A DNA stretch of 64,000 nt from positions 17,264,051 to 17,328,050 of the forward strand of contig OX637391.1 in assembly GCA_951799425.1 (NCBI GenBank), written 5' to 3'. Under the pieces are notes generated by a model. It did not search any database. It was not told the DNA's origin and saw only the letters and a list, made by a program, of their open reading frames with translations. Positions 21,561-32,662 of this stretch are shown here, piece by piece. The DNA is from Ilex aquifolium. Taxonomy: Eukaryota > Streptophyta > Magnoliopsida > Aquifoliales > Aquifoliaceae. The position numbers and the translations under genes were made by a program. Each line of letters begins with the position of its first letter. The first letter of the stretch is position 1.

Positions 21561-23113
21561 GATGAAGAATCTGGCCTAAGTTCTGTATCATTAGTGGAGC
21601 TTGTGCTAGGGGGCTGAAATGTTGGATCAGATTCAGCTTGTGTGCCAAATGTTGGGCTAAGTTCTGACATGGGTGGTGCATCTGATGCATGTGTGGGCCT
21701 TGCACTTGACTCTATAATGGGTTCAACTTGGTTACTAGGATCCTGTAACAATTCATGAAGAGCTGATGCTTGAGAACCACTGTTGGTGGGTTCTAATGAT
21801 GAACCATCAATGTGATCATGGGCTGGCACAGTAAAGGGAGGTGATATGTGTGGTTCTTTCACCACCTGATCTGCACATTCTTGAAAAGTAGATATGGACT
21901 GATTTTCCTGTTCTGCTTGGATCAAATTTGGATTAGAATAAGGAAAAATGTGCTCATCAAAGATAACATGATGAGAAATATATATCCGACTCGATGTGGG
22001 GCATAAGCACCGATATCCTTTATGCTTCATGCTGTAACCCAGAAATACACATGGTAAAGACTTGGGTGCAAATTTGTTTGAAGCATAACCACGGAGATAA
22101 GGAAAGCATTTGCTTCCAAAGACTCGAAAAGAGGTATAGTCAGGATTTTTACCAAACAATCTCTGAAAAGGAGATTCCATATCAAGAACCGATGAAGACA
22201 GACGATTAATGAGAAAAACAGCGGTATAGAAAGCATCAATCCAATATTTCTTAGGAACATGAGAATGTGCCATCATAGTGAGTCCAAGTTCAGTAATATT
22301 GCGGTGCTTACGTTCAGCAAGACCATTCTGTTCTGGAGTCTTTGGACAAGATAGATGATGAATTATTCCAGATTTAATGAGATAGCTTCCGAAAGCCCCA
22401 TCTGAGTACTCACCTCCACCATCGGATTGAAAAATCATTATTTTCGTACCAAATTGTCGTTCCACCATTGCTTGAAAGATAAGAAAGCATTGGAAGAAAT
22501 CTGATTTCCTTTTAAGAGGGTATAGCCAAGCAAAACGTGTGCATTCATCGATAAAAATAACATAATAGTGATAACCATCATGAGATTTAACCGGAGCTGG
22601 ACCCCATAAATCTAAATGTATAACAGATAATGGTTTATCAGAGAATATTTGTGACGACAAAAATGGCAGTCTACAAGATTTTCCAATTTGACAACTGTCA
22701 CAAATGGACTTATTATCCCAATTATGGACTCTAATGAAGTCTTTATTATTCAAAAATCTGATCACGTTGGAATGAGGATGCCCAAGCCTCCAATGCCAAA
22801 CCTTCCCACTTACATCTTGATTTCGATTTGAGAAAAGAGTTGTTGGATGCACCTTTTCAAGAACATAGAGATTTTCGCTTTTACTGCCCTCCATCAGGAT
22901 GTTTTTGTTGCTCCTGTCCTTTATAACAAAACCACCATTGAAGAATTCAAAATTACAAGGATTATCACTTGTAAATTGGCTTACTGACAAAAGGTTTTTC
23001 TTTAAGTCAGGTACTAAAAGTACATTTTTAATAACCATTTTTCTATGTCCAGTATCAATAAAGGCATCCTCAATATGAGAAATCTTGAGCAGTTGACCAT
23101 TACCAACCATCAT
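21535..23113 (-). pseudogene. Copia pre-integrase and integrase region
   Basis: The zinc-binding part reads WHWRLGHPHSN, then CDSCQIGK. The DDE core shows VIHLDLWGP, IFQSDGGGEY and TPEQNGLAERKHR, so all three acidic residues are present. After the core comes the usual KGYRC and IYISHHVIFDE segment, then a Ser/Pro-rich variable linker. It lies in a different frame from gag, which ends at 23100, so a frameshift sits near 23110. Integrase inserts the cDNA into the host chromosome. Confidence 0.9.
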
Positions 23114-24179
23114 AACCCTTATACTCTTTTAAATTAAACAATTTACCTGGATCCCCAGTCATGTGAGTTGAAGCTCCTGGGTACCATGCATGATCTTGAC
23201 TGTTGTTGATTGTCATTGTAGCAAGTGCCTGTGGGACATCATTTGAGACAAAAGATTGATTAAATCTATGCCAACACTTCAATGCAATATGGCCATTTTT
23301 GTTACATATTTGGCATTTTGGAATGGAGCCAGAGTTAAAGAATTTATTGTCATCCTTGCCAGATTTTCTGCCATGATTTTCACTGGATGATTCAGAGTTA
23401 TTTTTATAAGTCTGGTTCATCTGGGTGAAACCTCTGCCACGTGAAGAAAAATTATTATAACGAGCTTTGTTTGAAGATCCATGGCCTCTTTGAGAAACAA
23501 AAGCAACATTCTGATTGTTAGCTTGGTGAACCTCATGCATTGATAACCACGTCTCATGACTTTGAAGCAGGGGAATAATTTCTTTATAGCAAGGTGTTGG
23601 GGGTTTGAGCATAGTTGTCACAAAAGATTTATATTCAATCCCCAACCCACTAAGTAACCAAAAGACTTTCTTCTTATCATCAACGGGCTTCCCTATGGCA
23701 GTTAGATCATCACTGGTAGTCTTAAATTCCCGAATGTATTCGGATAAAGTGGACGTACCTTTCCTTAACATCTGTAATTTTTGTGTAAGATGAAATTCTC
23801 GTTCTTGAGAATCTTGTGCATAAGCATCATGTAAAGTGTTCCATACCTCTTTGGAGGACTCGAGTCCGATAACAAGACTCAACACATCTTCACTTAGAGT
23901 ACCGGTTATCCAACCTCTTAACAATCGGTCAGAACGTCTCCATGCTACGAAATCTGGATTGATGATCACCTTCTGACCAGTAGTTGACACATCATCTGGG
24001 GCGGCAATCGTCTGATCCGGCTGCATTAATTCACCATTGATAAACCCAGTAAGATCTTGGCTTTCAATTAGTCCAAGCATTTGGGTTCTCCATAATAGAT
24101 AATTGGTACTGGAGAGTTTAATGGAGACAAAATTTCCTACATTCAAAGTTGCAGGATATGGGTACTTTGTATTGGCCAT
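23100..24179 (-). pseudogene. Copia gag plus protease start, active-site Asp missing
   Basis: ATG at 24177-24179 lies 53 bases inside the PBS. The chain has the NYLLWRTQMLGLIES segment, a UBN2-like gag core (LRGWITGTLSEDV, EVWNTLHDAYA), a basic Arg/Gly region and the zinc knuckle CQICNKNGHIALKCWHRF. At the protease the chain reads AWYPGASTHMTGD, where Copia elements have WYPD(S/T)GA. Two codons including the catalytic Asp are absent (around 23171-23187), and the frame ends soon after at 23100. It is otherwise the best preserved frame in the element. Confidence 0.88.
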
Positions 24180-24231
24180 GATAGAGAAGAAGAGGTTGAA
24201 GTCAATTTTTCACACAACTCAAGTAGTGTAA

Positions 24232-24244
24232 GGCTCTGATACCA
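24232..24244 (-). other. Primer-binding site, initiator Met tRNA
   Basis: The minus strand reads TGGTATCAGAGCC two or three bases after the LTR end. This is the standard complement to the 3' end of plant initiator Met tRNA used by many Copia elements. No mismatch in the 13 bases seen. Confidence 0.92.
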
Positions 24245-24561
24245 TATGGAAATTCTGAATATTATTGTTTTTCTTACTTCTAGAGAAGGAAATCTCTTTT
24301 CTTTATATAAGGAATACAATGGACATAATATATGGAAGAAAACCATTTGAAATTCAAACAAACAGTTTCTAAAGACAAGAATGGAAAGAATATAAAATCC
24401 AGAGAAATTTAGGGAGATAATGGCTGATCTGCTGTCACATGTTTTGCTGCTTGATCTGCTCTTTATTTGTGCCATGATCAAATCCTTTAGATTGATATGC
24501 TATCCCTTTGTTTAAGGCATGATTTTGTTCCTTAATTTGGCTGGAATCATTACTTTCTATA
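24245..24561 (-). repeat. 5' LTR of the younger Copia element
   Basis: 317 bp, partner of 19622-19938. A TATATAAAG box lies on the minus strand at about 24301-24309, suitable for starting the genomic transcript. The outer end reads TGTATAG on the minus strand if two more bases (to 24563) are included. Confidence 0.92.
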
Positions 24562-24563
24562 CA

Positions 24564-25376
24564 ATGATGTAGACAACACTAGAAGACTTGGAGGTCGTGA
24601 ACAACAACTTAATAGTACATAAATTTTCCAACAGTGATGCTCTACGATGAACAGTGTGCACATCCAGAAGACCCAGCAACAAATAGTGATGAACAGAGCT
24701 ATAGAAGACTTGCAGATTTGTAAATAATAGTTCAATAGTGCACAGAATCAGTAGCAACACAGTGCAGGTTTGTGAACAGTAGTGTGCAGAATCAGCAGCA
24801 ACACAATAAGCCAGACATACCTAAAAATACTCAAAAAACAAGGCACCAACGCAAAATTCAACTTAGCCGAACCAGAAAATCAACCAAAACTCTACACAAA
24901 TCAACCCAACTATTTAGAATCATCCAGCTATGTATGGAAGACACCTAATCACACTTAATCGCACCCTTTAGGTGGGATTTGCACCAACAAATTTGAAGAA
25001 AAGTCTAGAAAACAATATCAAAATTTTTCAGTGACAACTTTTTGAAAAACATTCAGAAATTTGAAAATCCTATCAAACAACCCCGAAGAGAAAAATGAAC
25101 TATACCACGTTGAAGCCCATGGAAAACCGAAAAGAATGGTAGGTGCAATCATAGCTAGTTGATGACGTCAACCTTCACTGAACACAGATTGTTTCTGTGA
25201 TAAAAACTGATGGGTTTCTAAAGAGAAGAACGAAAGAGAGAATATTATTACAGTTCAACTAGTTTGTTACAACTTAATAGAAAACTAGATACAAGAGGCC
25301 CTTATGTAGTTGGACAACGTAAAATAAATCAAATGACTAAACTACCCCTAAGACTAAATATACTAACGGTTCTCAA
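24564..25376. other. Probable leader of the older Copia element and decayed LTR-like end
   Basis: Non-coding sequence with recurring GAACAGT and GCAGCAAC words, like 19326-19621. At about 25217-25245 the word GAAGAACGAAAGAGAGAATAT closely matches 16021-16045 beside the 3' end of the older element. It may be the decayed LTR pair, but similarity is too short to be sure. Confidence 0.35.
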
Positions 25377-25392
25377 CCCCCCCCCCCCCCCC
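25377..25392. repeat. Run of 16 C
   Basis: An uninterrupted C16 tract followed by ACCACCACC. Similar runs occur at 3716-3731, 31214-31230 and 63181-63199 in this window. Confidence 0.9.
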
Positions 25393-26700
25393 ACCACCAC
25401 CTAATAAGGTGATTATTTAGTTTGTTGTTGCAAATTTATATTTGATTATATTAGTTAGTGCTGGAGATTACATATTAGTGTTGCCCAAGGAGATAATTAT
25501 ACTTGTTACAGATGCGTGTTGCCAAATGAGTGTTTCTAAACATATCTTCATGTCAAGAGAGCTTAGCAATTTAACAAATGTTGTTGATCCTATTTTCCAA
25601 TCAACACCTTAGTTGCTTAGAATTGCCTTCACCACCGATTGGTCAAAGGGGAGGCAGGTGTTGGAGGCCAACGTGAGAGAAAGAAAAAGAAATAGAAAGG
25701 GCGGTAGAGAAAATAAAAAGGTGGGTTGGCTTCAGTAGTGTATTTAAAGTGTATATATAAATTAATAAAGGTTAAACATGTAAAATTCTATGACCGTTAA
25801 CGGTAAATTCGTAAAAAAAATATTTTCCACCCACTTTCAGTTATTTTGTTAGCAGACAAATACTAACAGGGGAAGTCTGTGATATTTCAAAAATCATAAA
25901 GGGTGTCTTTAAAATTATGTATATATACAAAAGGTATCAGTGAAATTTACCCTAACTATTCTGCTCCGGGCCGAATAAATAGCAACCCACAGTTAGAGAA
26001 TCTAGTTGACACGAATTTGACACATAAGTAGCGGATTTAGATTTAATGTTAACGGGTTTAGGTGTTAAATGAAGAAGTGATTTGTTATTATACGTCAAAT
26101 AACAACCCATGATTGAATAAATAACTATTATGTGTCAAATTTGTGTCGATAAATAACAACCCACTCTGTGGTGCATTTGTGACTCTCTCATGGTGTGTCT
26201 CACATGGAGCATGCAAATGCTGAGATTACAATAATGAAATCCCATATTTAATGAAATCTTCTATTTTCTTATGTGACTTTGGTTTGTATGGTACTAACTA
26301 TTAGGAAAGGCTTTATTGCCCTCTATTTCTTGAGTTACTCCATTGAGGAGGATGTGCCAAAGGTTCAAAATGGTAATTTTCTTGGTATGTAGCTGGAAGT
26401 TTGTGTAGCAGAGATGTCAAGAAATAGATATATGTTGCTTAATATAGATGTCATTTTGGGTAGTGATCTTAAGCCAACAACAGTCTTCTAAGAAGTAGAT
26501 AATAAAAAGGAAGAAGGCATAAAAATGAGTTTTTAATTCTTGGCTGCATGGTTCATAGGAATTACACAGAATTGACGGCCAAGTGCGACGTCTTAGGATG
26601 AGGAGAGGCCCATTCTATTAGTAAACTTCACAAGGCTAAAGAGAAGATAAAGAAACTGAAAGTAAGACAATCTTAAGTCCCACAAGTGTTTCAGTTATGG
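25393..26700. other. Spacer with an inverted repeat at 26008-26147
   Basis: Mostly non-coding AT-rich DNA. GACACGAATTTGACACATAA at 26008-26027 is inverted at 26128-26147 with one mismatch. The outer words ATAAATA(G/A)CAACCCAC recur in direct orientation at 25974 and 26150. It may be a decayed MITE, but no clear target duplication was seen. Confidence 0.45.
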
Positions 26701-27545
26701 TTGACTGTGCACGATGATTCTCGCACAATAAATAAGTCGACAGATCTCTCCCTTGATGAACTCGAGGTTACCTGAAAAATCGAAAATTCCATAGTGAATG
26801 GATGTTGAAAATTTGTAATGAATGGTGATGAAGCTCTTTACAAACTATCTACTCACTCATGAGTTATCGAATTAGGTCCTGTCACTTAAAGAGAAAGGTT
26901 AGAAAGGCGTCGGAGTGTTTTCCGGCGTGACCCCTCCGACGATCAAGTCAGTATATGAGAGAGGGTTGGAAAAGCATTGTTCTATTACTTGATTTCTGGT
27001 TGTGTACCCCTTGACTTGTGTTCGTGAGTGCTATTTATACCTCCCTGAAGTTAATCATTGTGGACAGCTCGATACCTTGGAGGGAGAACTCCTCATTGGC
27101 TCATTTGGAAGGCAATTGGTGGTGCTCAGTTCTCGAGTAGTGAGCCTTCCTTTTCACATGTTAGAAGCTTCTACATTTAATGCTCGGATCTCCGGGCATT
27201 TAATGATCGCCCTCATAATCTTGCCAAGCAATAAATGTGTCTCATCCTTCTGAAGGGATCATTTAATGTGCCCTTATTGTGGCTGCGCATGCGCAAGGGC
27301 ACTTTCGTCCAATGCCCTCCAAGAGGTTATGTCTTCTGTGCTTTGTACTTCATACACCCTTATTATTGGCTATTGAGTTGCCTTTCCTGCCACTCTGACT
27401 ACCTTGGAAAGGGGGAATCGATGATTGACAGTCCACTCCACATCCAAGTGATGATTCTCTACTTGACCTCAATCCCTGGCATGCTTACATCAGCTGACCC
27501 CTTATTTATCTTCTTTAAGAACTTAGTCATTTGACAGGGGCCAAC
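26700..27545 (-). repeat. Probable LTR remnant of a second Tat-type element
   Basis: This AT/GC-mixed non-coding block, with a stretch like GTGTTTTCCGGCGTGACCCC, lies directly upstream of a G-box array and a second antisense gene. That is the same layout as the 3' LTR and antisense gene at 1-6152. No partner LTR and no polyprotein remain in the window, so the assignment rests on position and on general resemblance to plant Gypsy LTRs. Confidence 0.4.
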
Positions 27546-27574
27546 CATCAAGACAATTGTCAACACCTCGGGGG

Positions 27575-27875
27575 AGTGGGGACTTGACGCAGAGGCCACG
27601 TGTCAGGTGGAGAGTCCCTCGGGGGACCGAAGATGTCGATAACACGTGTCAAGCAGTGAGTACTCCGAGGGGATGTAAATGTTGAGGACACGTGTCAAGC
27701 GACTAGTGCCCAGGGGGACATAGGTGCCGAGGACACGTGTCGATCAGACAGCGTATCGGGAATCATATACGTCGAGGACACATGTCAGTCACAAAGAACT
27801 TCGAGGGAACTCACATCGAGGACACGTGTCGCTTCATGGAGGGTCCAAGTTTGCCTCGCCGAGGACACGTGTCCT
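27575..27875. promoter_or_regulatory. Seven-copy 45-bp tandem array of G-box palindromes
   Basis: GACACGTGTC or a one-base variant occurs with ACACGTGTC centred units at 27596 (variant CCACGTGTC), 27642, 27688, 27733, 27778 (ACACATGTC), 27822 and 27865. Intervals are 46, 46, 45, 45, 44 and 43 bases. Spacers between the palindromes have diverged much more than the palindromes, apart from a (T/C)CGAGG lead-in. CACGTG is the core bound by plant bZIP and bHLH factors (family knowledge). The array ends about 200 bases before a TATA-like box. Confidence 0.8.
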
Positions 27876-28066
27876 CTCCCCATCAATCTCTGAGCATGTC
27901 CCATCAACTGCCCCTAACCCTTGATCTTCGTACGGACCAGATGACGTGACGGAGGAAGATGAAAGGGCTTGACCCCTGCTTCCTCATGCAACCGTTTTCC
28001 TTTCCTTGGGGCTCGCGCTACATTTAATGCGCCCCTTGTTCTCTGTGAGCAATGATGGGTCTTTGC

Positions 28067-28076
28067 CCTATTTAAA
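28067..28076 (+). promoter_or_regulatory. TATA-like box of the second antisense gene
   Basis: CCTATTTAAACAGG lies 335-345 bases upstream of the proposed ATG (28411) and about 200 bases after the G-box array. It resembles plant TATTTAAA core promoters. The leader downstream may contain an intron. Confidence 0.45.
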
Positions 28077-28410
28077 CAGGGCCCTTGCCTCTTTCTTCCA
28101 CTTTTGCAGGCCTCGAGTGATCTAAGCCTTTTGCCGGAGTTCCATCAAAGAAGCCACAATCCATCGGTGAGCCACAAATTTACTTATTCTCACCGGAGGG
28201 GGACGTAGGCTACCACCTCTTCATCTCCTTTAGAGTCGTGTTCATTGGTGAGTAACTGTTCTTCTTTCTCTTTTAGTAGTGACCGTTCTTCTTCTATCCC
28301 TTCTTTTCCCTCTCCCAGTAGTTTCATCGTTTTGTCTCCCCGTCTTCATCAACCCATCCTTAAGGCCCTATCTTTTGGAACCCATTTTCGAGCCTCCTCT
28401 TGCCTATTCC

Positions 28411-30330
28411 ATGATGAGACGTTATCAGAATATGAATACTGGGGCTGATGAGGCTGGTCCCTCAAGGCCGAAGAAATATACAGTCAAGGGTCGCCAACAA
28501 ATCACTAACTTTAAGACTCATTACTCCATTCCCCTCGGGGTCACCGTTAATAAGTTTCGTATATGGACTCCATAGTGCCGACGTTGGCACTGAGGTAGCT
28601 ATGCCCTTCTTCACCAAGGCCATCATGGAGGGTGGCATCAGATTTCCCCTCTACCCTATTCTTCTCCGCTTCTTGTCCCGATTTCGCCTCTTCCCTGGAC
28701 AGTGTTACCTAAACACCTTTAGGATCATCATGGGGGTGATTTCCTTGAATGAACATCTTCAAGTCAACCTTGGCTTGGAAGATATCCTATTCTGTTACAC
28801 TTTGGTGGGGTGATGCCTCAGCAGCAGTTCTACCTCAAAGCCTGAGACCCAGTCATGTACCTCGTGACTCACCCACCGGATTCCTACAAGGGGTACAAGG
28901 ATGATTTGCTCGTCCTCAACAGTCAATGGGAGAGAGGAGTCGGCCCCGAGTACGCCGATTTATGGTGCCCCAAGCAATGACGGACTGCAAGTACATCGAC
29001 TTCTCTTTCTCACTTTTCGACTTTTAACACTTCTGCATTTTAATATCTTGTTTCTAATCTTCCTTCATTTTTTGCAGGAGTCACTAACGCCGAGTCTGCC
29101 CCTATCTCCTCGATATCTTGTTAATCTCGCCGACCTCTTTATCGTCTGGGGATATGTGGGCAACGGTTTTGGCCAAGCTGCTCACGTACTGCTCGACTAC
29201 ACTCTGGGGTACATGAACTTTTCTCAGACCCCTCAACCATTTGATCCAGCTAGGTGGTCAGAGCTAACCAGTGGGAACTTGGAAGAATATCCTGACGGAG
29301 CCACTGACGCCGAGGTAGAAGCTGCCCAGAACACAATTGTCGACGTTGAGGTAGAAAGGGATCCATCCACCACCATCCACGCCGAGGAGAGCACTTTAGG
29401 CAGGGACGTCTGGCTAAACTTTGAGATTCTACAAAATCTCGAGGAGGAAGACGCCTTGGAGATCGCCATGTCCAACCCGCCTTGTCTTTCCCTCGACTTG
29501 ATCAAATCCAGAGCCGCACTCACCACCTGACATGGACAAGGCTCAGGGCTCGAGCACACCTCCCACCAGGGACGAACTCGTCCTTCTGGGGTCGTAATCC
29601 CCGGGGCGACTCCTCCACCAATCCCTCCGTCAACTGATGCTCCTATGGCGTTGACACTACCTGGACACGGCCGAGTCCACAACAGAGATCCTCAAATTGA
29701 GGAGAGGAGAATAAAACAAAGGCACGATGGTGCCGGCCACGGCAGAGGTATTCCTTCTCCTACGCCAATGCACCGCATACACCGATGCCTCCCTCGACCC
29801 CAGAGTGGCGTGGACGAGCCCGAGATCGTGACAACCAGCTGATCCGGGTGACTAATTCCATTATTGCTTCTCCTCACGTTGCCTACGCCGTGAGTGAAGC
29901 ACTCCACTTTGACACCTACGTGGCGGTCCACCCGGGGTGTGGGAGCAATCATTTGTTTCGCTCTCTGATCCAAAACTCATTGGTGGTAAGGTCTCAACAC
30001 TTGTGTAGATTCCTTTTTCTTAAAACACTCCTCGACACTTAACTTTTCTGTCTTTGTATTCTAGGAAGCACGACAAGTGTCCATCATCGCGGAGCGTTTC
30101 CATGCTAATCGAGGCAAGGTCCAGGAGTGCGAGAAACTCCACATCGACCTTGAGAAAGCCCGAGGAGAACTTGATGCTGCCAAGGAGGAGGTGACTGCAC
30201 GGGACAAGATGCTGGCCACTTAGGGGGCCTAGATTGCCGAGCTCTTTAAAGAGGGTCCAAAGTGCCAAGGCAGAGATTGATAAGATCAAGGCTCTACTCG
30301 CCGACGCCGAGAAGAGGATGATGTTGGAAC
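28411..30330 (+). pseudogene. Second Transposase_28-like antisense gene, truncated and mutated
   Basis: From ATG 28411 the chain starts MMRRYQNMNTGADEAGPSRPK. After a frameshift near 28570 it reads EGGIRFPLYPILLRFL and RLFPGQCYLNTFRIIMG, corresponding to EAGLRFPMSSPICRILHYF in the gene at 948-6152. Another frame change near 28812 leads into THPPDSYKGYKDDLL and WERGVGPEYADLW. A probable intron lies at 28991-29077 (GT...TTTTGCAG). The next exon (to 29530) is acidic. A last exon after the intron 29986-30064 encodes a coiled coil (KVQECEKLHIDLEKARGEL) cut by stops, and similarity ends near 30330. Same order of parts as the first gene: globular part, linker, coiled coil. Function unknown. Confidence 0.62.
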
Positions 30331-30339
30331 AAAAATCCC

Positions 30340-30800
30340 AAGAATTATTGACAACGCGTATGTATCGAATACAAAAAAAAATTCTTTAAAACCCTACAAG
30401 GCAGAATTAGGGTTTACCTTCGAGATCGCTCTGAATTGATCTCCTTTCAGCACGAACGCAGAAATTAACAACAAATGTTAAGACAGCTCGACGAACCTCA
30501 CGACTTTCTATCGTATATCCCCCAACGTCAAAATCCAGATACAGTGTGGGTTGCAAGGACCTCTGAACTTCTGCTCTCTCTCCCAACCGCTCTAAAAAAT
30601 GTGAGTAATGAATTTATGTTGATTTAGAGAGCCTAGACGTCTATATATAGGCTACGATAGAAATCCTAAGGAGAAATAAGGACTGGGCTTCCAATGGGCA
30701 TAGGATTCCTATATTAAACCCAGAACAAACATCCTACAGCCCATTAATAATAAGTTAGTCCACTAAAAACTTATTATGTTTGATAGATTTGTTTTGGCCG
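30340..30800 (-). repeat. LTR-like fragment
   Basis: Follows abruptly after the truncated coiled-coil exon. Contains CCTATATATAGACG on the minus strand, a possible TATA box, and a pyrimidine-rich leader-like region. No second copy or target duplication found in the window, so this is tentative. Confidence 0.3.
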
Positions 30801-31489
30801 ATTATGGAAAATTTGGGGTTTTACTTATCCCTAATTTACATAGAACAAAATTGAATAACTTTATATATTTAAGACCTATTTCATCATTGTTGCTGGATTA
30901 GGGGTATGAGGATTAAATAAGATTCACAGTCAATCACCGCAATGCTGTAATGAAATATATTTGGTCACCGAATTTGGTATAATTCGTATACAGTAATACT
31001 AGGTTGACTATTATTAGGAATCAAATTTATAATCCGAATGTTGTGGTAAAGAAAGTGATTGACTCACACATAACAAATAAGGGGCTTAAATATACCTTAT
31101 TGGTTTATAGGTTTTGGCATATCATTTGGACTATAATTTTCGTCCAATTTTTTAGTCACTTCAGTTTTTTTGTAACAATTTTGTCTGCTAAAGAAAGGAA
31201 GCACTTCACAAGTCCCCCCCCCCCCCCCCCAACACAATACCCACACACCACAATCCCCTTCTGTCTCTCTCCAATTAGCCCCTCCATTCCTTCTGGTTGA
31301 GCATGTGTTCCATTAGGTCAACCCAACTCGTGGGAATTAAATGATAAGGGGCATGGTACTATGGTTATGTGTATCTTTTTTTGGATTATTTTTTGTTATG
31401 ATGAAGGATTGTTGTGAAATTATTGGTAATATGCTAATTGTGTTAGTATTTTTATTTTGTCAATGTGTATGTGTTTGTATGTCAAATTG

Positions 31490-31802
31490 TATCAAGATTA
31501 TGTGTGTATGTGTGGCATAGTGTGTGCGACACTGTGTGTGTATGCATCATTATGTGTGTCAAAGTGTCGGTGTGTATATTGGATTACTTGGTGTGTATAT
31601 TATTTGGGTTATTAGGGTGTATTTTTTGGGTGCAATAGTGTATATGTTTCAAAGTGTGGGAGTGTATGTTTGATTACTTAGTGTGTATATTCTTTTGTTG
31701 ATTAGTGTGTATATTTTTTTGTTGATTAGTGTGTGTTTATTTTGGTGTAATAGTGTGTATGTGTGTATTTTGGTGTAATAGTGTGTGTGTCTTTTGGTGT
31801 AA

Positions 31803-31836
<34 letters not shown>

Positions 31837-31945
31837 ATTTTGATGTAATAATGTGTATGCGTTTATTTTGGTATAATAATGTGTGTGTATTTTTGTGTAA
31901 TAATGTGTGTGTTTATTTTTGTGTAATAGTGTGTGTCTATTAAGA
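31490..31945. repeat. GT-rich minisatellite
   Basis: Irregular copies of TTTTGGTGTAATAGTGTGTGT, 20-35 bases long, with (GT)n expansions up to about 30 bases near 31806-31834. It changes to TGTGTATATT units on the left side. Confidence 0.75.
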
Positions 31946-32246
31946 GTTTCAATTATTTTATGGGTTAATGTGTTTAACCCAATTCATTATAATCCAGCTC
32001 ATTATAACCCATTTAATACGTGAGTGCAAAATGGATTGGATTCAGCACATCAATATCCATGTATTAAGGAAATAACACATACCCACAAACATGTCAATGG
32101 AAAGAGTTATTTTAAAAAAAAAACACATCTCAAACATTATGGATGTCTCGTTCATATGGGGTGGATAAATAGTGTAACACTATAGTGATACTTCAATTCA
32201 TAGACAATGTGCCTTCGTAGAGTGACTTCATAGTATTATTTTTCTC

Positions 32247-32662
32247 TAAAACTCCTAAATTTTAGGTTTTTTTTTAAACCTAATGCAAAATCAAAATTCC
32301 TTAATTTTAGTACTTTATAAAAAAGATAACTAAAGCTTCTTAATTTTAGTTTTTAAATTTTAAAAAGTTCCCAAAAACTTTGAAACATATCCCTAAAAAA
32401 AGAAATAAAATATGTTATGTTGAAGACGAAAGCCTATAGCTTTGACTCCCAAATTGTTGTATCACGTAATCTTTAAAACTCCTAAATTTTAGTTTTTTCT
32501 CATATTAAAACTTATATATATATACAAAATTAAACCTAATGCAAAATCAAAATTTTTTAATTTTCGTACTTTCTAAGATAAGATAACAAAAATTACTTAA
32601 TTTTAAATTTTTAAATTTCAAAAGGTTTCCAAAAAACTTTGAAACATATCGCTAAAAAAAAC
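32247..32662. repeat. Diverged duplication, copies about 155 and 190 bp
   Basis: Copy 1 (about 32247-32402) and copy 2 (about 32471-32662) both contain AAACTCCTAAATTTTAG, AAACCTAATGCAAAATCAAAATT and AACTTTGAAACATATC in the same order and orientation. Copy 2 carries an extra AT microsatellite near 32515. Confidence 0.65.

Larger units (their letters stand above)
19622..24561 (-). mobile_element. Ty1/Copia element with both LTRs (about 4.9 kb)
   Basis: LTRs at 19622-19938 and 24245-24561 (317 bp each) differ at about ten positions by eye. On the minus strand the right LTR is followed by TGGTATCAGAGCC (24232-24244), the initiator-Met tRNA primer site. The left LTR is preceded by the purine tract GAGGGGAAG. 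gag, protease, integrase, RT and RNase H occur in Copia order. Frames change at least three times and the protease lacks its active-site Asp, so it is inactive. A clear 5-bp target duplication was not found at the outer ends. Confidence 0.92.

Noticed and set aside
27575-27875. CRISPR-like array
   Set aside because: Repeats are tandem with only a short conserved core, spacers share ancestry, and the context is a plant transposon promoter.
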